A stretch of DNA of 24,694 nucleotides. Source: a virus. The DNA lies in the IMG/VR virus record IMGVR_UViG_3300011114_001018, positions 1-24,694 of that record, one strand, 5' to 3'. This document shows, in pieces, positions 18,160-24,694 of this stretch (positions are counted from its first letter, which is position 1; the number at the start of each line of letters is the position of its first letter). Position numbers and translations under genes: made by a program. The notes beneath the pieces were generated by a model. It was not told the DNA's origin and ran no database searches. It was given only the letters and a program-made list of their open reading frames with translations.

Positions 18160-20438
18160 TGCAGACCAATGCCCTCCCCGATGCCGTCGCTGGTGGCATC
18201 GACCAACGGTACACGTCTGTCGATAACTCCAGTGCGAACCTGCAGAACTACCGCTACTCGCCCGACGGCGGGTGGCGTAAGGACCGGGGCTGGGAACCGC
18301 TGATCAAGTACCCGACCACGGCGGGCTTGCCGACCTTCCCCTTGTCTGCGACAGAGCTGGCCATCGCCCGGTCTCCGTGCCGCTTCCTCGCAACGTGGGC
18401 ACGCCACGGCGGGTCGGAGGAGTACTACATCCAAGAGCGTGCAGGCATCCTGTCCTACACCTACGGCAACGTCGGCGATGCAGCCACGGCAGAGATCGTG
18501 CTGGCTACTGGTCGGCATCTGCCCAGAGTGGATGAGCCCGGCACGCAGTTCGTCCCCTACGGGCGCTTCGCCCTCATGCTCAACGGGCACGATGAAATGT
18601 CGAAGTGGTGGGGCCGCGCCAAGATTGAGCCCTTCGGGTTCATCCTGCCTACGCCTACGCCCTACTGCGTCGGCGTGCAGGTAGACTACGCGGTAGGCGT
18701 GATCCCCGGGGGCTCAGGCTATCCCGCTATCAGCGGTGACCCTGTCAACAACAGCCTCGACGCCATTGCGGTGCAGTTTGCGGCTGGTGACTACCTCGGC
18801 CTCGGCGACCCCGCGAAGGGCTCAATCAACTCGTACTCTTACCGTCAGACCTACGTCACTGACACCGGCAGCGAGTCCCCTGTGAGCGACCCGGCCAACG
18901 TGAGCTGGACGATTCTCACCGACGTCACGGCTCCCGGTGCTTCGGATGCGGAGCGCATCCGCAACGCCAACGCCAACGCCCGCAAGTACGGCGTCATGTT
19001 GCAGGGGCTCGAGCCCGGCCCCGACGGCACCGTGGCGCGCCGCATCTACCGCACCAAGAACAAGAAGGACGGCCTGACCGGCGCAGGCGATGTCTACTAC
19101 TTCGTCTGTCAGATCAACGACAACACCACCCGGCAGTATCTCGACTGCATCCCGGACAACCAGCTCGTCACAGCAGCCCCGACCTTCGCGGACTCTGTCA
19201 CGATCTCGAACGGGTACAAGTACGGCGCGGCGTGGAACGGCTCCATGTGGCTGGCAGGCGGGGACACCACGCCCACGCAGATCATCTACTCTGCACAGGG
19301 TCTGCCGGAGCAGTTCCCTGCGTTCAACTACTTCGATGTTGGTGTCAGAGACGGAGGCCACATAACGGCCGTGTTCCCGTACTATGACGTGCTGCTGGTC
19401 TTCCGCGAGAAGGCCATCGACGCCATCTTCACCAACGCAGCGGGCGACGGGTTCACCTGCACGACGGTCAACCAGAGCATCGGCACCATCGCGACGAACA
19501 CCATCCGCCTCATCCCCGGCGTCGGCGTGATGTTCCTCAACCTCGACGGCATGTACCTGGTCACCGGCGGTATGCGCGGCGGGGCCTCGATCCAAGTTAC
19601 CAAGGTCAGCTACCGTTTCGAGAAGGAACTAAGCCGGGTTTCCAAGAACTCTCTCTGCAGGGCAACCGCAGTCTACTCCGACCGCGAGAAGGAATACTGG
19701 TGTCACTTCCCCGTGGACGGCCAGACTGAGAACACCCACGGCGTGGTCTACTCCCCGTTGATGAATGAGTGGATGCTCCGCTCTGCCGTGAACCCGGAGT
19801 CCCCGGTCGTGGACTGGCGCTTCACGCAGCTTGCTGCGGACCGCAGCGGCTACATCATCATCGGCACGCAGCCCAGCCAAACCTCGAACAACCTGTACCC
19901 CGGCATGGGGTTGCAGGTCTGGACGGCCCGCCCCAACTCCGGCGACGGCATGCCGTTCACGATCTTCCAGACCATCGCGACCGTGTTGTACACCGGGTTG
20001 CCCGCGCCGACGGGCATTTGGCAGAGCGCGTGGGAAGACTTCGGCGACGACACGGTCAAGAAGCGCATACTGTCTGTGGACATCGAGACGGTCACCGAGG
20101 GCAACAACGAGATCGAACTGCTGTGGTCGGGCGACTACTCGTCCGAGTTCATCAGCGCCGGCACCGTGGCTCCGAAGATCGGGGACTACCTCAACGGCAC
20201 CGCGCCTGCGCAGGACGCCACGCTCACCTCGGGTGCGAACCTCGCAACGTGGGACGTGTCGAAGTGGCAGGACCACAAGGTGACCCGCATGCGCTGGGAT
20301 GTGAACACCGGGCTCGTCTCGCACTTCGCGTTCCGCGTGCAGTCCGCGAACACGAGCACGATCATCAAGTACAAGATCCTCTACATCGGCGGATCGGTCA
20401 TGACTCCGAACACCAAGATGCCCGGAGCGAAGTCCTAA
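18159..20438 (+). CDS. Tail nozzle / tubular protein B-like, 759 aa
   Basis: The start shares a base with the adaptor stop (TAATG). The protein is beta-rich throughout, with an N-terminal segment typical of podovirus nozzles, where an ordered arm is followed by a 'gw..d.G' element (NLQNYRYSPDGGWRKDRGWE). Propeller-like repeats include TAVFPYYDVLLVFREKAIDA, GVGVMFLNLDGMYLVTGGMR and ATAVYSDREKEYWCHFPVDG. The middle has a fibronectin-like YSYRQTYVTDTGSESPVSDP element. P22 gp10 and T7 gp12 show the same order of 'device reads sensor, then fires' blades. It is expected to form the hexameric nozzle below the adaptor through which DNA leaves. The family call rests on this layout and on position after the adaptor. 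Confidence 0.72.
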   Translation: MQTNALPDAVAGGIDQRYTSVDNSSANLQNYRYSPDGGWRKDRGWEPLIKYPTTAGLPTFPLSATELAIARSPCRFLATWARHGGSEEYYIQERAGILSYTYGNVGDAATAEIVLATGRHLPRVDEPGTQFVPYGRFALMLNGHDEMSKWWGRAKIEPFGFILPTPTPYCVGVQVDYAVGVIPGGSGYPAISGDPVNNSLDAIAVQFAAGDYLGLGDPAKGSINSYSYRQTYVTDTGSESPVSDPANVSWTILTDVTAPGASDAERIRNANANARKYGVMLQGLEPGPDGTVARRIYRTKNKKDGLTGAGDVYYFVCQINDNTTRQYLDCIPDNQLVTAAPTFADSVTISNGYKYGAAWNGSMWLAGGDTTPTQIIYSAQGLPEQFPAFNYFDVGVRDGGHITAVFPYYDVLLVFREKAIDAIFTNAAGDGFTCTTVNQSIGTIATNTIRLIPGVGVMFLNLDGMYLVTGGMRGGASIQVTKVSYRFEKELSRVSKNSLCRATAVYSDREKEYWCHFPVDGQTENTHGVVYSPLMNEWMLRSAVNPESPVVDWRFTQLAADRSGYIIIGTQPSQTSNNLYPGMGLQVWTARPNSGDGMPFTIFQTIATVLYTGLPAPTGIWQSAWEDFGDDTVKKRILSVDIETVTEGNNEIELLWSGDYSSEFISAGTVAPKIGDYLNGTAPAQDATLTSGANLATWDVSKWQDHKVTRMRWDVNTGLVSHFAFRVQSANTSTIIKYKILYIGGSVMTPNTKMPGAKS

Positions 20439-21175
20439 TGGCACGCCAGTACACCATCGGCCCGCAGCTCGCAGGCGACATCATCCTGATCGACCGCCAG
20501 AACGACGAGATCAATCAGGCCGTGGGCGAGCTCAACGGCAGCCTCGACCAGAACAACATGCCGCTCAACTCTGTTGACCGGACACGGATTGTTGCGCCTA
20601 CAACCACGGTAGTTGTCGGACCGCCGGCGCAGACGAGCTACACCTACCAGTCTCAAGCCTACCACATCGCCACCGTCTGCAATACGACCGTCTCTCTCCC
20701 GGTGACCGAATGGTCGATGGGATGGAATGCCTTCGAGGCTTCGTCCAACGCGACCAACCGCAGCGGCTTCGTGCTCGACTTCACCGCGCAGGAGGGCATG
20801 CTGAAGGGCGAAGCGGTCATCGACTTCGAGCACCGGCAGTCCTACTACATCTACTGGAAGAACGTCGGCGGAGCAGCGGGCTTCACTCAGAACATCAAGG
20901 ATCAGCACACCGGGGAACTCGGAGTGTTCGTCAACGACGTGCTCGTCGCACGCACAGGCCCGGTCTACATCGCGTGTGGCCGCCACACCTACACGATCCC
21001 GTACGCAACGCCGGTGAAGAGCGGCCCTGTCCACGTCGATGTCCGCTGGCTCATCGACTACAAGAACATCGAGCAGGTGTTCGCAGTCGGGGTCATCTAT
21101 GACCCGGCGGTCAATCAGGTTTACCCCATTCAGGTCTACAGCCGCATGCTGTGGTGCCGCAACCAGTACAGGTAG
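20438..21175 (+). CDS. Virion protein A of a similar-sized trio, 245 aa
   Basis: The start overlaps the nozzle stop (TAATG). An N-terminal helical arm (DIILIDRQNDEINQAVGELN) is followed by a beta-sandwich-like domain: strands TTTVVVGPPAQTSYTYQSQA, RSGFVLDFTAQEGMLKGEAV, SYYIYWKNVGGAAGFTQ and VHVDVRWLIDY. It ends in VYPIQVYSRMLWCRNQYR. The arrangement (short helix, then jelly-roll-like strands, then a closing strand with Cys and Arg-Asn) is shared with the next two proteins. It is probably a fibre-base, head-fibre or tail-associated structural protein. I do not recognise a family by name. Confidence 0.65.
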   Translation: MARQYTIGPQLAGDIILIDRQNDEINQAVGELNGSLDQNNMPLNSVDRTRIVAPTTTVVVGPPAQTSYTYQSQAYHIATVCNTTVSLPVTEWSMGWNAFEASSNATNRSGFVLDFTAQEGMLKGEAVIDFEHRQSYYIYWKNVGGAAGFTQNIKDQHTGELGVFVNDVLVARTGPVYIACGRHTYTIPYATPVKSGPVHVDVRWLIDYKNIEQVFAVGVIYDPAVNQVYPIQVYSRMLWCRNQYR

Positions 21176-21178
21176 AAC

Positions 21179-21910
21179 ATGAGCATCATCTCTACGACCC
21201 CTGTTCTGAACGGCGTGGTGGCCACGGCGGCTGCCGCGAACGCAACGTACACCGCCATCGCCACTGGCACTGCTGCCCTCGACAGCACCAACACCCAGAC
21301 CGAGTGGGTATCGCCGGAGCACGTCGACACCACGGCCAAGGACGCCGTGTGGAACACCGACATGGGGACGTTCTGCAACGCCTCGCTGACGTACACCCTG
21401 ACGTCGGAGTCCTTCGTCACCATCAACCTCGGCGGCACCACGCCGGTGCGGATCAACTTCACGCCGAACCTGATCTGGGATCGCGCCTACGAACTGCTCC
21501 GCATCCATGCTGACATCAACGTGGACGCGGTCGGAACCATCACGCTGCCCGCCATCCTTGGCAGCAGCCAGGACTGCTTCTACCTGCAGCTGTGGTATCT
21601 CGACAACACGAACACCTGGATCAGCGTGAGCCCGTGTCAATGGGGGTACTCGATCACCAACTACACAGAGTTCGACGTGACCGCTGTCAACGGTAGCTCA
21701 CACGGGCCGTACGACGCAAGCCCCGATCTCAAGGCCTACGCCCTGACGCACCCTCGGAAGCGCCTGCGTTGCAGCGTCAGCGGCTTCCTGCTCCCCGTAG
21801 CGAACGGCATCAAGGCCATCGAGCTGCGGGCAAAGTTGGATGATGTTGCAACCATCGCGTCGGTGACCTTCAAAGAAGCTACAATGGCGTGTGTCATGGT
21901 GAGGAACTAA
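21179..21910 (+). CDS. Virion protein B of a similar-sized trio, 243 aa
   Basis: The gene begins three bases after the previous stop. The N-terminal region is Ala/Thr-rich (NGVVATAAAANATYTAIATG), followed by a beta-rich domain (LTYTLTSESFVTINLGGTTP; DCFYLQLWYLDNTNTWISVS). It closes with RKRLRCSVSGFLLPVANGIK, then IELRAKLDD, and ends in MACVMVRN, paralleling the LWCRNQ end of the preceding protein. Its stop overlaps the next start (TAATG). It is a probable structural component of the same assembly as its neighbours, with unknown role. Confidence 0.65.
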   Translation: MSIISTTPVLNGVVATAAAANATYTAIATGTAALDSTNTQTEWVSPEHVDTTAKDAVWNTDMGTFCNASLTYTLTSESFVTINLGGTTPVRINFTPNLIWDRAYELLRIHADINVDAVGTITLPAILGSSQDCFYLQLWYLDNTNTWISVSPCQWGYSITNYTEFDVTAVNGSSHGPYDASPDLKAYALTHPRKRLRCSVSGFLLPVANGIKAIELRAKLDDVATIASVTFKEATMACVMVRN

Positions 21911-22674
21911 TGGCCTTCTCTGCGCCCAACGTCTTCGTCGCCAACACCCCGATGACCGGGGCTGCTCTGTCTGCGAACAACACCGCGCTGCGGACGTACC
22001 TCAACGTCGGCATCGTGCAGGCAGACATTCCTGCAGCCTCCGTGACCACGACAGACATCGTGCGCGGGGAGTTCTACAACGTCACGCCCGACTACCAGTT
22101 CACGACCGGCGACTTGTACACGCAGTTCATTGACCTGCTCCGCGTGAACGAGCGGTACTTCTCCGCGCACATCAAGCCGTACGATCTCATCGGCGCGAAC
22201 CCCTACCAGATCATGCCCGAGAGCGGCAAGCGCATCGTGCTCGAGCGCCCTGCTGACGTGATGTTCAGCGTGGCCTACCTCGGCGTGGGCGACCCGAACT
22301 ACCAGCTGCAGAATCGCCGCTACCGCAACCCCGGCTACGTCGGGCACACTCAAGGCGACGTCGTCCGCACCTCTGACATTGAGCTCTGCACGGCCGGGCA
22401 CTGCTTCACGGAAGACCCCGACTACGTGGTGCCTGTTGGCTCTGAGGACGTAGACAACAGCGGGAACGTCACGACGGGGGGTACAACGCCTGCCGCCATC
22501 GGGCTCTACTCCCGTAGGTGGTACTGCCAGCGGATCGGGTTCACCAACCTGCCCGCCGGCATCCACCACTTCTACGTTGCAATCAATCCTCGCTGCGACC
22601 GGGGCCACATCAAAGTCCTCATGTCCGAGGTAGAAGTCTTCCACCGCAAAGCTGCCTCTCGCGGGCAGGGATAG
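21910..22674 (+). CDS. Virion protein C of a similar-sized trio, 254 aa
   Basis: The ATG at 21910 shares a base with the upstream stop; a start seven codons earlier lies inside the preceding gene and is less likely. An N-terminal arm (MTGAALSANNTALRTYLNVG) precedes a beta-rich body (RIVLERPADVMFSVAYLGVG) containing a Cys/His segment (IELCTAGHCFTEDPDYVVPV). The C-terminal unit RRWYCQRIGFTNLPAGIHHF, then YVAINPRCDRGHIKVLMSEV, resembles the corresponding unit of the preceding protein (RLRC...GF.LP..G...). It is probably a paralogous virion protein. No enzymatic signature is seen. Confidence 0.65.
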   Translation: MAFSAPNVFVANTPMTGAALSANNTALRTYLNVGIVQADIPAASVTTTDIVRGEFYNVTPDYQFTTGDLYTQFIDLLRVNERYFSAHIKPYDLIGANPYQIMPESGKRIVLERPADVMFSVAYLGVGDPNYQLQNRRYRNPGYVGHTQGDVVRTSDIELCTAGHCFTEDPDYVVPVGSEDVDNSGNVTTGGTTPAAIGLYSRRWYCQRIGFTNLPAGIHHFYVAINPRCDRGHIKVLMSEVEVFHRKAASRGQG

Positions 22675-22683
22675 GAGTTCATC

Positions 22684-23403
22684 ATGGGTATCGCTTCAAC
22701 TCTCGGGGGTATTGCCGGATTTGCCGCAGGGCCTGTGGGCTCTACCATAGGCGCACTGGCCGGGTCTGCTTTGGAGGCGATCCCGTCTCTCATCAAGACG
22801 GACGCAGAGAAAGAGAACGAGAAGCGCCGCAAGGCGCTGCAGGCACAGCAGGACCTGGGCACCCTCGGCCTCACTGAGGCGGAGAAGCAGTCTCTGTACA
22901 CCGCAGGCACGAACCAGATCCAAGGCCAGCTGCAGCAGGCACAGGCACAGGCACGCGCTGCGGGCGCTGCGGGCATGGCCAGTGGCGGAGGTATCGACGC
23001 GCTGCGGCAAGCGCTGCAGGCCCAGCAGCAGGCCCAGCTGGCGTCCGAAGTGGCGCAGCGCACAGAGCAGCAGAACCTTGCGCGCAAGCGTGAGCTGGAT
23101 CAAGAACTGGAAGAGCGCATCGGGGCAGCTACGGACTACAAGCGGGATCGCTTGGAAGCGGCCATGACCCTTGCCTCTGGCGGGATCTCGACCATTCAGA
23201 AGGGCTTACAGAAGGGGCTGACGCAGGGCGGCAGCATGCCCAGCCCGGAAGAGATCGCAAAGTTCGCGAAGCTTTTCAACCTCGACCCAAAGACGGCCCT
23301 TGAGTTGGTGCAGACAAAGAAGAAGAATCCTGCTACTGACCCGTACATTGACTCTATCTTGACCCCGCCCGCCGCCGCACCCGCAACCGGAGTGACCCCC
23401 TAA
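22684..23403 (+). CDS. Internal virion / DNA-ejection-like protein, 239 aa
   Basis: A Gly/Ala-rich N-terminal segment (residues 5-33, GGIAGFAAGPVGSTIGALAG in its core) looks like a membrane-active glycine zipper. It is followed by a long Gln/Ala/Glu/Lys-rich helix at about 42-150 with strong coiled-coil character. A second Gly-rich helical segment (AMTLASGGISTIQKGLQKGL) and a Pro/Ala tail complete the protein. This composition is typical of podovirus ejection proteins that leave the capsid ahead of the DNA and form a channel in the envelope. The ribosome binding site is GGAG at 22673-22676, and the stop overlaps the next start. The role is inferred from composition and position after the tail genes. 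Confidence 0.65.
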   Translation: MGIASTLGGIAGFAAGPVGSTIGALAGSALEAIPSLIKTDAEKENEKRRKALQAQQDLGTLGLTEAEKQSLYTAGTNQIQGQLQQAQAQARAAGAAGMASGGGIDALRQALQAQQQAQLASEVAQRTEQQNLARKRELDQELEERIGAATDYKRDRLEAAMTLASGGISTIQKGLQKGLTQGGSMPSPEEIAKFAKLFNLDPKTALELVQTKKKNPATDPYIDSILTPPAAAPATGVTP

Positions 23404-24694
23404 TGGCTACCGAACAAGTTGGAACCAGCGGGCGCGTCTTCCGCATCACGCGGAACTACACCAATGAACGCATCCTCAAAAACATGGAGGCGTACACCGA
23501 CGCATACCTGAAGCCTCTCGAAGAGCGCTGGCAGTACAACATGCGGCAGGCGGAACTCAACGCTGCGGGCCGCAAGGATGAGTACGAAGCGAAGATGAAG
23601 CTGTATCAGGAGGGCGAAAAGCAGAAATCCGCCCGAGAGCTTGCGCGCGACAAGTCAATCTACAGGTTGAAAGAGCAGGAGTATCAGGCGCAAGACAAAG
23701 CAAACCTCAAGCAGCCAACGGCAGAGCGCGACGCGGCCAAACAAAACTTGGACGAGGCAAAGGCCAAGACCGAGCAAGTCAATGTCCCGCAGGGTGCCCA
23801 GAGCCAATCCTCGGGACCGGCCGGCAGCGGCGGCGGCCCGGCAGTTTCCGCTGCGCGGAAGAAAGCACAGGAAGGAATCCAGGCAGCGAAGGGGCAGAAC
23901 GACCCTCTCATTGACCCGGTAGGTTTGGCCGGGAATGTGCGGACGCGTACGGGTGTAGGCAACATTGCCGCTACCGATCCCGACACTGCGGACTTCACCT
24001 ACCACAGCACCGTAGAGGAGAGCATCAGCGCAAAGGCCGGCGACCTCATGCGAACGGGAATGGATGGCGACGAAGCGCGCATGCAGGCCGAATCGGATGT
24101 GCTTGGCGCGCTTGAGGCAGGCGGCGCCAAAGACTTTGCCGAAGGGTGGAGACGGCAGTCTAACAAAACAGCAGCGGAAAATGGCGGCGGCGGGTTCCGC
24201 CAATCGTCGAGCGTCAACTTTGGCTCGGAGCAGCAGTACAAATACAAAGACCTGGCAAACATTTATGCTGACCTCACCCCGGAGGAGCAGCTGGCGATCA
24301 AAGCAAAGATGACCCCCGCTCAGCGCGATAATCTCATCAAGCAGCTGGAAGGAAAGACGTTTGATAACGGGCCGATGCCTGTGTACGAGCCGACGGACAT
24401 CCTCACGGAAGCACGCCGCCTGCAGGGTAAGTACTTCGGGAAGACTGTAGAGCACCCTGGCTTTGAAATGCGCAACCGCATGGACGAACTCCTGCGCATG
24501 ACCCCGGAGCAGCGGGCTGTTGAGGTTGCTAACTTTTATGCAAACCGGGGGGCTCCTGCTGTAGCCCCGCTGCCTGCCACCCCCGTTTCGAATCAGATCC
24601 CCTTGACCGAAGAGGACATGCAGGGGCTCAACGACAATGCTCCACCTCTCGTCATTCCGCAGGGGTCGAATCAGATCCCGCTGACTGAAGCCGA
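23403..24694 (+). CDS. N-terminal part of a large internal virion-like protein (runs off the window)
   Basis: The frame is open from the ATG at 23403 (TAATG overlap with the previous stop) to the end of the window: 430 codons with no stop, so the gene is 3-prime truncated by the window. Residues 20-130 form a long charged coiled coil (Glu/Lys/Arg/Gln-rich). A Gly/Ser linker follows near 140-150, and residues 230-370 are a mixed helical region with recurring acidic turns (LTPEEQLAIKAKMTPAQRDN; RMTPEQRAVEVANFY). The last visible part is a low-complexity linker with SNQIPLTE occurring twice, 26 residues apart. Long coiled-coil proteins after a gene like the preceding one are often ejection proteins, sometimes with a C-terminal enzyme domain; that part is not visible here. 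Confidence 0.72.
   Translation, partial: MATEQVGTSGRVFRITRNYTNERILKNMEAYTDAYLKPLEERWQYNMRQAELNAAGRKDEYEAKMKLYQEGEKQKSARELARDKSIYRLKEQEYQAQDKANLKQPTAERDAAKQNLDEAKAKTEQVNVPQGAQSQSSGPAGSGGGPAVSAARKKAQEGIQAAKGQNDPLIDPVGLAGNVRTRTGVGNIAATDPDTADFTYHSTVEESISAKAGDLMRTGMDGDEARMQAESDVLGALEAGGAKDFAEGWRRQSNKTAAENGGGGFRQSSSVNFGSEQQYKYKDLANIYADLTPEEQLAIKAKMTPAQRDNLIKQLEGKTFDNGPMPVYEPTDILTEARRLQGKYFGKTVEHPGFEMRNRMDELLRMTPEQRAVEVANFYANRGAPAVAPLPATPVSNQIPLTEEDMQGLNDNAPPLVIPQGSNQIPLTEA
24588..24690 (+). repeat. Two copies of a 25-base coding repeat (SNQIPLTE)
   Basis: The segments 24588-24612 and 24666-24690 differ at three positions and lie 78 bases (26 codons) apart in the same frame, each encoding SNQIPLTE followed by an acidic residue or Ala. 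They may be the first units of a longer repeat array continuing beyond the window. Confidence 0.6.

Noticed and set aside
20435-21640. Leftward 401-codon open frame opposite the virion trio
   Set aside because: It crosses two real rightward genes and their boundary, has no start signals, and shows reverse-frame composition.

Overview
This window is part of the genome of a tailed double-stranded DNA bacteriophage, most likely with a short tail (podovirus-like). The evidence is a large terminase, a P22-type portal, a scaffold-like protein, a major capsid protein, a tail adaptor and nozzle pair, an ejection-type protein, and a holin-like/M15-peptidase lysis pair. The DNA is GC-rich (about 60% by eye) and densely packed, with many ATGA, GTGA and TAATG overlaps. 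No tRNA, integrase, repressor/Cro pair or CRISPR was seen. The host cannot be named from the sequence.

Layout. (1) Positions 1-2570, rightward: the end of an unidentified virion gene, a small beta-rich protein, a glycine-rich fibre/adhesin-like protein, two small proteins, a holin-like protein and an L-alanyl-D-glutamate-type endolysin. (2) Positions 2518-9008, leftward: an early/replication operon read from a divergent promoter region at 9009-9108. In transcription order it holds a ribbon-helix-helix (RHH)-like regulator, a Cys-containing coiled-coil protein, a UvrD-like helicase, a very divergent family A polymerase with a large unassigned N-terminal half, a Gp157-family protein, a protein with an integrase-like N-terminal domain but no catalytic domain, a NrdR-like zinc ribbon and a small acidic protein. 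The two blocks converge and overlap at 2518-2570. (3) Positions 9109-24694, rightward: a small protein, a candidate small terminase, large terminase, portal, FmdB-like zinc ribbon, a hypothetical protein, scaffold, a small basic protein, major capsid, cement-like protein, tail adaptor, nozzle, three similar-sized virion proteins, an ejection-type protein and a long gene cut by the window end. The lysis block at the left edge would naturally follow the virion genes at the right edge, so the genome is probably circularly permuted or assembled as a circle.

Two signals stand out beyond the genes. First, a 10-base motif, GTGNTAYNCT, resembles an extended -10 promoter element. It occurs in correct orientation just upstream of genes at 3716-3725(-), 4279-4288(-), 9080-9089(+), 9340-9349(+), 11218-11227(+) and 14899-14908(+), with a one-mismatch copy at 16601-16610(+) and a weak copy at 6548-6557(-). 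Essentially every real intergenic gap has one, and several imply leaderless or nearly leaderless mRNAs. Second, the linker-coding part of the polymerase gene contains a perfect 16-bp inverted repeat around an AT-rich centre (5253-5306), flanked by two CCAGGTT-type palindromes (5214-5228, 5329-5343). This is a good candidate for an intragenic replication origin or a protein-binding site.
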